This document shows, in pieces, positions 56,967-64,000 of a stretch of 64,000 nucleotides of DNA. Origin of the DNA: Epiperipatus broadwayi (lineage: Eukaryota > Onychophora > Udeonychophora > Euonychophora > Peripatidae); contig JAQFVV010012446.1 in NCBI GenBank assembly GCA_028023455.1, forward strand, positions 2,542,001 through 2,606,000, given 5' to 3'. A program made the position numbers and the translations under genes. The notes below the pieces were generated by a model that was not told where the DNA came from, did no database searches, and worked only from the letters and a program-made list of their open reading frames with translations. Positions within the stretch are counted from its first letter, which is position 1; every line of letters starts with the position of its first letter.

Positions 56967-57241
56967 TTATCAATTCCCACCTATCCAGCATTATAGAATA
57001 GTCATTTATAAAAGAAAATATTCATGTTTATATTAAAAATGCTAATACCATTAAACAAGTTCTTTGAATCTCTTCACTATACCTAACCACATAAGAGTAT
57101 AACATTGTGCTCTCATAACATAATCTAGCCAGATGACATATAGAACATTATATAATCATATTATTGTACAATTTGTTCATTTATTTATCCTTTATTAGTA
57201 TGTAATCACTATTTATTGTTAATAAAAATTTTATTGAAATG
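54207..57241 (+). mobile_element. 5'-truncated non-LTR retrotransposon (I/Jockey-like group)
   Basis: A 3035-bp insertion is bounded by a 14-bp target duplication. It begins within the endonuclease domain, so it is 5'-truncated, and ends AAAAATTTTATTGAAATG without a poly(A) tail. It is richer in G+C than its flanks, suggesting a younger insertion. Confidence 0.85.
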
Positions 57242-57255
57242 AACTACAATGACTT
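57242..57255 (+). repeat. Right target-site duplication of LINE
   Basis: Exact second copy of AACTACAATGACTT. Confidence 0.85.
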
Positions 57256-57369
57256 TGATTTGAGAATTATTTTAAAAATTCAAAAACTTTAGCAGTAAGT
57301 GATGGAAGAAAACCTTCAGAAACATCTTAATAATTTTTATACAAAAAGATAAAAGATATTGAGAGTCAG

Positions 57370-57690
57370 TACAGACTTTAGTATTAAAAGATAGAATTAA
57401 GTTGCATATATGGGTATTATTCTAAATTTATTGTATGGAAGTGAGACATGGATTTGTTCAATTTAACATAAAAACAACAGCATAAAAACAAGAGAAACAT
57501 TTTCATTTAGAATGTTCTATAATTTGAAAATGTATCAAGATTATAAGATGAATAATTACACTTTTTGCTTACTGGATATAGTGGATTTTGAATTTTAATA
57601 TTCTAAAATCCCTCATATTAAGTGACTGAAAAATAATAAACTTAAATACAAATGAACAGGAATGATACATTCATCTCTATATTATTGTCA
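57370..57690 (+). mobile_element. Possible RTE/LINE C-terminal remnant
   Basis: The string LLYGSETW can be read near 57430-57455, followed by decayed sequence with NNKLKYK. YGSETW is a hallmark of RTE-type C-termini, but the rest is too broken for more. Confidence 0.45.
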
Positions 57691-57954
57691 ATCTATGATT
57701 GAGAAATGCTAACTACATTTTCTAAATTGTTATGTCTTCAGCCAAGTAAATAAACAGTACTATGACCATATTATAACAATTTATCATCATCGTTAGTAAT
57801 TGGTCATTGTTTAATATCGTCATTTATCATTTGTTTAAGTGTCTCAGTTTTAGAAGCAACACCATAAGCTTTGAGATCATAAGCTTCAACAAGCTCTTAT
57901 GCTAATAGCATGCTAAAGTGGGTAAATAAATTTGTTTAAAAATAATTATTTACT

Positions 57955-58170
57955 CGGGGGGGGGGGCATGTGACATTCAAGCACCAGAGGTGACATATGG
58001 ATGTTTAGATCTGGTGCAGTAATAGACTCAAAAACTTAGAATCTACAGGCCTAACTCTATCTTGGTCATGTGATACTCAAACACCGGAAATGATATATGA
58101 ATGCTTCGATTTGGTACAATGATATAAGGTCAGACTCGGAAACCTAAAATCTACAGATTATTTCTTCTGA
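57955..58170 (-). repeat. G-run and two diverged SINE-like units
   Basis: An 11-base G run (57957-57967) precedes two roughly 90-bp units (CATGTGACATTCAAGCACC.., CATGTGATACTCAAACACC..). These resemble the complement of the SINE's 3' half. Confidence 0.5.
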
Positions 58171-58174
58171 TGTT

Positions 58175-59005
58175 CCAAGTTTTTTTAAAAAAAAAAGATT
58201 TTAACTTGAATCAAAAAAGTATGGCGTATTTCATTCATTTTATATCAAATGGAGTAATGTATAGCTACAATATTTACGCATTTACCAGTGTCACATATAC
58301 GTGTACAGACTAAAAAAATGCTATACGTCACTTTTCGTTATGTCCGTATTTAATTATCTTTTTTAAACAATATAAACATATTAAATATTTTCAATACGTA
58401 CAATTAATCACTTTTCTTTTTTTCGCTACTCAATCAAAACAATCGCTATTTAGATGTTAAAAGGCTGGGATTTAAAAAGCAAAAACATATCGTATTCAGA
58501 AATAGCTTTTCTAAGCAAATTCTTTATTATCACAGACAAACATTCCGAACAGTTGAAAGATTTACTTACCATAATAAATGACATTCCCTCAAGCCAAAAA
58601 CTTCCCAGCATTTCCTGAGCACACAAATCATTAGATTGTAATGCTATTGACTTTCTACAATCAAGACCAGGACAAATTCCTAATAGTCCTAGTTTTTAAT
58701 CCTGGAATGTATTAGAGGGAAATGGAGCACCCCAATCTTGCAGATCCCCTCAAATGTCACATCTGAAAACTCTTGCTAAGAACAAAATCTGATTTAAATT
58801 GCAGAACTGCTTCACGTTAATAGTTGTCAAGTGAATTAATAAGGTCAGACTGCCCCCTGAACTAGAAACAAAAATTGTAAATACTGGGTAATATTTAATA
58901 TAACTTACACACATGTGCGTATTGTATACATAGACATACTTTTAAGCAAACCTTTCATTCTTCTTCCCTGCAATTTTTTTTTTACTTTCCTCAACAAAAT
59001 GATTA
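58175..59005. other. No gene seen
   Basis: AT-rich. Nothing recognisable. Confidence 0.4.
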
Positions 59006-59009
59006 AATA

Positions 59010-59125
59010 AATTGAATGGCTGCGAGAGTTCACAAGAAATTCACGCGCCGGAAATATCAGAACCGGGATCGATCCTAGACCTTACGCTTCCCAGTCTGAC
59101 ACTAAATCTCGCAGTGTAATAAAAT
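59010..59125 (-). mobile_element. tRNA-derived SINE, minus strand
   Basis: GAATGGCTGCGAGAGTTCAC.., CGGGATCGATCCTAGACC and CCAGTCTGACACTAAATCTC read in complement as A-box (GAGATTTAGTGTCAGACTGG) and B-box (GGTCTAGGATCGATCCCG). These are among the best-kept promoter boxes of the family here. Confidence 0.7.
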
Positions 59126-59204
59126 GATTTAAGACATATGCATAAACATGCGTATATATTTATAAGTACTATAAATAAAATGTCCGTTAACTAGAACAAA
59201 ATTG

Positions 59205-59312
59205 TAATCATAATAAATATAGCGGTAATAAACTATTATATTCAGTGTTTCAATCTGCTATTTATAATAGTTTATTACCGTTATATATTTTTATTATTAT
59301 GATTATATTTAT
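59205..59312. repeat. Short palindromic MITE-like element
   Basis: ATAGCGGTAATAAACTATTATA is inverted as TATAATAGTTTATTACCGTTAT around a 20-30 bp loop. AATCATAATAA / TTATTATGATT continues the pairing outward. Confidence 0.8.
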
Positions 59313-59319
59313 AAGTACA

Positions 59320-60420
59320 CATACAATATAGGTTTATCAATTAGCAAAAAAATGTTTAAACACTTGCACAATTCCACACTCAGAATAGTAATTCAATCTA
59401 TCTATACTACATGATTAGAGCAAGGGTAGGACGGCCGTCTCTGGAGCTCAAAGTCCACGGATCGCGTCTTAGTCTGACATATCCAGTACTAGAAATCTCC
59501 AATGGACTTACCACCCAATTGTTAATTATTCTCTCTATAATCATTTTATTTTACGCATCATCTTTAAAATATTTCACTTAATGAACACCAGATGGCAGTC
59601 AGATCCCAGATTAAATTCGTCAATGAAAAATTCTGGAGTAGCAACCTTTTTTTATTATTATTATATTCAACATCTGAAGATTTTGAATCCAAGCCAACTT
59701 GCTTTTATAGCTATATAGTTCTGACATTGGGCTACCAACGATATATTTAGTGACGAATTATATGCTAAAACCAGGCACTATTCGCCTTTAGGCAAAAGAG
59801 CACATACTAAAACAGAGCCTAAGTGATATTCCTAACTTATATTTAGTATCCTAATTGAAAATACTCTGAATCACTCTACTCTAGGGCCATCTACATTAAC
59901 ATGAATAATAAATAAAAAACAGTTAGCACTGCCAATTGTTCATCCCTTAAGGTGTATGTATGTTGCATATCCATTTAACTATTACATTTATTTTTTATGC
60001 TAGTCAAGCTAATGATATAAAAGTTTAACATCTTAAGTTTCAAACCTAGGACAATTTTCTTACATAGTTATATGGGCCAAAAGGTCAATCATGACTACGG
60101 TTTAACATATAACTAAAATCTCATATATATGGTTTATAGGTTAATATCAGACCCTTCGTAGCTATGCAAACATTTTGGGTTCAAACCGTAATATTTTCTT
60201 GAATAAGATAAAAGTAAATATGTTTGCTGAATGGATATGTGCAGTCCAGTTCTTGTTGAAGGTCCATTGTTAAAAACTTGCCAGTAATCTAGTTAGTACT
60301 AGCATGTGTTAATCATTTATTTCTGATGTTTAAACAGTTACCTCTAGGATAGTAGGATAATGAGTAGAGTCACAAGATGTTTGGCTTTGGTGAATGTCTG
60401 TGTATATGTATGACACTTTG
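59320..60420. other. No gene seen
   Basis: AT-rich. A weak SINE-like stretch near 59425-59520 (GGAGCTCAAAGTCCACGGAT) is too diverged to call. Confidence 0.4.
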
Positions 60421-60424
60421 ATTT

Positions 60425-61265
60425 TACAAGTGTCAAACTTTCGGCATTTACAACTTTGACGTCATCCACTCCAGACAAATAAATTACACTTTGATTTACA
60501 AGTGTCAAACTTTCGGCATTTACAACTTTGATATCATCCACTCCAGACAAATAAATTATACTGATTTATAAGTGTCAAATTTTCAGCATTTACAACTGTG
60601 ATATCATCCACTCCAGACAAATAAATTACACTTTGATTTACAAGTGTCAAACTTTCGGCATTTACAACTTTGACATCATCCACTCCAGACAAATAAATTA
60701 CACTTTGATTTACAAGTGTCAAACTTTCAGCATTTACAACTTTTATATCATCCACTCCAGACAAATAAATTATACTGATTTACACGTGTCAAATTTTCAG
60801 CATTTACAACTTTGATATCATCCACTCCAGACAAATAAATTATACTGATTTACAAGTATCAAATTTTCAGCATTTACAACTTTGATATCATCCATTCCAG
60901 ACAAATAAATTACACTTTGATTTACATGTGTCAAACTTTCGGCATTTACAATTTTGACATCATCCACTCCAGACAAATAAATTACACTTTGATTTACAAG
61001 TGTCAAACTTTTGGCATTTACAACTTTGATATCATCCACTCCAGACAAATAAATTATACTGATTTACAAGTATCAAATTTTCAGCATTTACAACTTTGAT
61101 ATCATCCATTCCAGACAAATAAATTACACTTTGATTTACATGTGTCAAACTTTCGGCATTTACAATTTTGACATCATCCACTCCAGACAAATAAATTACA
61201 CTTTGATTTACAAGTGTTAACCTTTCAGCATTTATAACTTTGATATCATCCACTCCAGACAAATA
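60425..61265. repeat. 70/72-bp minisatellite, about 12 units
   Basis: CCAGACAAATAAATTA occurs at 60471, 60543, 60613, 60685, 60757, 60827, 60897, 60969, 61041, 61111 and 61183, and the terminal unit's CCAGACAAAT at 61255. Steps are 72 or 70 bp. The last six units are two nearly identical 214-bp trimers (60828-61041 and 61042-61255). Each unit contains TTACAACTTTGATATCATCC, which is related to the inverted-repeat end of the 13691-14158 element. Minus-strand frames with a 24-residue period (SGVDDIKVVNAESLTLV) follow from 72 = 24 codons. Confidence 0.9.
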
Positions 61266-61345
61266 CACTATCATTACCAATCATTTATGAACTAGAGATT
61301 ATCCCTAGCCCAGATATAAACTTTAAACATCAGTTAAAAATTAAT
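61266..61345 (-). mobile_element. Subterminal fragment of the 13.7-kb-type hammerhead element
   Basis: CCAATCATTTATGAACTAGAGATTATCC..AACTTTAAACATCAGTTAAA matches the complement of 13978-14095. It lies directly next to the array in the same order as in that element. Confidence 0.75.
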
Positions 61346-61349
61346 ATCT

Positions 61350-62390
61350 GTTTTATTTATATGTTCAAAAATTTTCTATCTGAAAAGAGGTTTTGTGAGA
61401 AGATGTTATATCACTGGAATATCATGAACCTGTTTTCCTAGATTAGTCATAAATACCTTAGAAAAAATACTGACCAATATGAAAAACTTTTTAAAAGTCC
61501 ATTACAACAAATCAAAGGTCTCTCTAAAATTCTTCTTTACAATTATTTGCAGAAAGATTTTATTTATATATCATATTTTAAATCTCATCAACTTATCTCA
61601 ACTTTAGGATTTTCCCTAACACTAATTATTGTTTATCAGGTTCAAAATAATTTTGATTCAACAGTGCCCAACCTATTCCCATTTATGTCTTGATCTTTAC
61701 AACCAGTGATGTATTAATATATTAAAACCATAATTCATCACATTGGGCACCTCAGAAATAAGAACACGATAGTGTAGATATGCACGTACATAATAAACAG
61801 ATAAACACATCTTGAAAATTAATTGGAGAGTTGTTGGGTCCAAACCCTCCTCTCACTGTTTGTCAGCTAGATGCATAAAAAATACAAATCATTCTGCAAT
61901 ATGCATATACTGTATTTCAAATAAACTATCAATGCATGAGTAGTGAGGGAAAACCATTTAACACATCATGATTAAAACTGATAACATTCTTTTTAAAGCA
62001 GCTTCAATGATTTCCATTCGTAAATGTTTGTTAATTGAAATATACACGTATTGTAGAATAATTTGTCAATTTTTTTATTCATGTGGCCACCAAATAATAA
62101 ACATTTAACTCACAGTAATTGAAACCAACACCTCTCCAGATTTTCAAAATGTATAAATTTTCAGACGTTTATAAGAAAAGGTAAACCTGTTATTTTTAAA
62201 ATTGGTTTTATTCCTGCTGAATATGCTTTCAGTACAATGCATACCATAATCATACCTATACTATATTACTATTATTGGTGGTATTTAAGTATATTTGCTT
62301 AAATTCACATTCACTTTAATTTGTTATGTAAATTTTATTTGAAATCTTCTTAGAGAGTCCATTTCTTTGAGATAAAGGTGCTGGTATCTT
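61350..62390. other. No gene seen
   Basis: AT-rich. Nothing recognisable. Confidence 0.4.
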
Positions 62391-62394
62391 TTTT

Positions 62395-62650
62395 ATTTTA
62401 TCACGAATTGATCTTTGGTTATGATCCAAATCGCTTTAGTTTTTCACTTTTTATCCTCCCTTTCAGTACAAACAATTTTTGCTTTAGATAAAGCGAATTT
62501 ATGGCCAGGGTATTGTTTGTGTTCTATGAAAATGGAGGAGTATTTGTTACTTCTTTTAGCTCTACAGTAGATGTGATTGTGCAGGCCAATCTTGTAGATA
62601 GATTAGCCTTTGATTCACCATAATAGGCGTATAGGTAATTGGCTTGAGTG
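62395..62650 (-). pseudogene. Penelope-like element GIY-YIG endonuclease remnant
   Basis: On the minus strand NYLYAYYGESKANLSTRL is followed, after a frameshift, by YSSIFIEHKQYPGHKFALS, KAKIVCTEREDKK, a TGA, and KTKAIWI. The YYGE-x3-N-x3-RL start, the EH..GH segment, the E and the final K.KAIWI match the same order as in the 3.07-3.47 kb remnant. It is strongly decayed: one frameshift and one in-frame stop. Confidence 0.65.
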
Positions 62651-62659
62651 TAAGAGATT

Positions 62660-63105
62660 TTATTAAACTATTTGATAAGCCAATTTGGTGGACAATTTAT
62701 CTTTCGAATTGTTCAGTAAGTTATATAAAGCTGGGGGAAAACGAAAGCTTATATTTATTACACATTCCAGTAGTAGATATTGTAATCAAGGTTAATTAAC
62801 AGAATGATTTTCCAATGCTTAGTTCATATATAGTCATATAGGAATTGGCTAATTAATAAAAAGTGACTAATACCATACATTCTTGCTATAACATCAAATC
62901 ATTTGATTTGTCAGTATTAAATTGAGAAAAGCTGTGTAGATAGACAATTTTTATTCTAAGACAGTTGATGATAGTTTGTTACCAGAAATATATAATTACA
63001 ACAGACTTTTTTCATGTTTCCAACTGAAAAATGAAAATTTAAGGCACAGTGATTGGAGCTGATATTTCTTGAGATTTCTTTACATATTATCAAGAAGCAT
63101 TGCAA
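62660..63105. other. No gene seen
   Basis: AT-rich. This would be the place for an upstream reverse transcriptase of the Penelope-like remnant, but I could not read one. Confidence 0.35.
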
Positions 63106-63204
63106 GGAAATCAAGTCATATATCATGTGACTTATTTTAATAAGCTTATATCACAAATGTTATATAATGAGTGTGCCAATAGCTCTTAAAGCTTTACAGA
63201 GTAT

Positions 63205-63256
63205 TCCTACCCCCAGACCAGTTTCATGCTTTTGGCATTCCTCAGTGAGGAATATG
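63205..63256 (-). ncRNA. Hammerhead ribozyme motif, family 2, intact
   Basis: On the minus strand: CCTCA (63246-63250) with TGGGG (63211-63215), core CTGAGGA (63239-63245), and helix II ATGC/GCAT perfect (63226-63238). GAAA is at 63222-63225, then C-TG-G with triplet GUC. All invariant bases and the closing pair of helix II are kept; it is the best family 2 copy. Confidence 0.85.
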
Positions 63257-63351
63257 GATGTCTGAAATTTTCAGATTTTCTACTTAATAATTAAACTTTA
63301 GATAAAGTGCTGGGTTTGACCTGGTATTTTAAATCTAATGCTTGAATATCC

Positions 63352-63402
63352 TAGTGCCTCACTGAAGAATACCAAAAGAATGAAACTGGTCTGGGGATGG
63401 GG
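63352..63402 (+). ncRNA. Hammerhead ribozyme motif, family 2, core kept
   Basis: CCTCA (63357-63361) pairs with TGGGG (63392-63396). Core CTGAAGA is at 63362-63368, GAAA at 63382-63385, then CTGGTC. Helix II (ATACCAAAAGAAT) pairs poorly. Confidence 0.7.
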
Positions 63403-63454
63403 ATATTCTGATAAGCTTGTTAAGAGCTATTGACACACTTATTATATGTCAAAA

Positions 63455-64000
63455 CACATTTATTTTATTGCATATTTTAATGGGTTTTTTTAACAATTAG
63501 TCAAATGAGTTTCTCACTATATTAATTTATAGTTGGCTGTTTTGGGAAATAATTGCAGAGTCCAATATTTATGCTTTAACATCAAGTGAGTCAATTTTCA
63601 GTAGTAATATGGGTATGTATTATATTTGCACAGAGGATTGATTTCAATTCAAGGTAGGTAATGGTGATTTATTACCTAAAAACACTACAAATTGATTTAT
63701 CAATTTTTCTCCATGTATGGAACCAAATAATACATTTAATGCATGATGATAGGATATATGCATGTAATACAGTTTATTGATCTGATTTTATGCAGTAAGG
63801 TAGTATTTATCTTTTCTAATAATAATAATAATAATATCTAAAATTCATTATTAATTTTTTTCACTTTGTTAGAGGTCCCTACCTTCGTATTTTTCAGACG
63901 CTTATTTCTCAGGTTACAGCCTTAGTAAATTATTATTAATTAAATTTATATGTTTAAAATAAATTTTGGTTAAGAATAAGTTCAAATAAGGAAAATATTT
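63455..64000. other. No gene; family 3 fragment near the end
   Basis: AT-rich. AGAGGTCCCTACCTTCG..TTACAGCCTTAGTAAAT at 63870-63932 is the end of dispersed repeat family 3. Confidence 0.55.

Larger units (their letters stand above)
63110..63450. mobile_element. Family 2-like fold-back with two hammerheads
   Basis: AATGAGTGTGCCAATAGCTCTTA at the left is inverted as TAAGAGCTATTGACACACTTA at the right. Each arm carries a hammerhead with a kept core, on opposite strands. Confidence 0.75.

Noticed and set aside
57955-57970. G-run as a quadruplex or regulatory element, also 755-765
   Set aside because: A single G homopolymer in AT-rich sequence; nothing more supports a function, and such runs are often length artefacts.
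60425-61265. CRISPR-like array
   Set aside because: Units are contiguous with no unique spacers, and the context is eukaryotic.
60344-61280. Repetitive 24-residue protein (SGVDDIKVVNAESLTLV) on the minus strand and a matching plus-strand frame
   Set aside because: 72-bp units equal 24 codons, so open frames arise automatically; 70-bp units break them, and the source is a transposon end.

Overview
The window is AT-rich (about 70% A+T by eye), has long non-coding stretches, and is packed with decayed eukaryotic transposable elements. The elements are non-LTR retrotransposons, tRNA-derived SINEs, a Merlin DNA transposon, Penelope-like remnants, fold-back repeats, minisatellites and (AAT)n tracts. 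I see no host protein-coding gene, rRNA or credible functional tRNA. It reads as a gene desert in a repeat-rich invertebrate animal genome. I cannot name the phylum: RTE, Merlin and Penelope-like elements occur in molluscs, annelids, arachnids, flatworms and cnidarians.

The main result is a set of about two dozen hammerhead ribozyme motifs on both strands, carried by several unrelated-looking dispersed repeat families. Family 1 (about 350 bp) and its relative family 1B have the order: helix I CCAA, core CTGATGA, helix II GTGCTGGTTCAGCAC or similar, GAAA, a very short helix III, then TTGG. Family 2 has CCTCA, CTGANGA, helix II, GAAA, C-NN-GTC, then TGGGG. Outer helix I pairs change together between copies. 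Helix III is tiny and mostly self-complementary. Families 4 and 5 carry looser hammerhead-like motifs. Many copies sit head-to-head as long inverted repeats, so each strand carries a motif. Two GIY-YIG endonuclease remnants of Penelope-like elements (3.1-3.5 kb and 62.4-62.65 kb) are plausible autonomous relatives, since hammerheads are known from Penelope-like elements and retrozymes.

Layout. 0-7 kb: RTE 3' fragment, family 1 fold-back, Penelope-like nuclease remnant, family 2 repeats, SINEs. 7.9-10.5 kb: family 1/1B repeats with a Merlin element (80-bp inverted repeats) inserted in the second of two adjacent units. 10.9-16.4 kb: a SINE whose middle expanded into a minisatellite, an 88-bp tRNA-like retroposon with a 15-bp target duplication, further hammerhead repeats, and a 47-bp minisatellite. 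16.4-25 kb: family 2 copies, (AAT)n, a CR1-like C-terminal fragment, and an RTE copy interrupted by a dimeric SINE. 25-37 kb: mostly quiet, with (ATT)n and fold-back family 3. 37-43.7 kb: fold-back family 5, family 2, a family 1 fold-back with an intact hammerhead, and the longest RTE copy. 45-54 kb: SINEs, fold-back family 4, and an unidentified GC-richer stretch. 54.2-57.2 kb: a 3-kb 5'-truncated LINE with a 14-bp target duplication. 60.4-61.3 kb: a 70/72-bp array derived from the end of a hammerhead-bearing element. 62.4-63.5 kb: the second Penelope-like remnant and a family 2 inverted pair with two hammerheads.

Nothing here works together as a host pathway. The coherent story is mobile-element ecology: ribozyme-bearing non-autonomous repeats, their possible autonomous partners, and minisatellites grown out of transposable elements.
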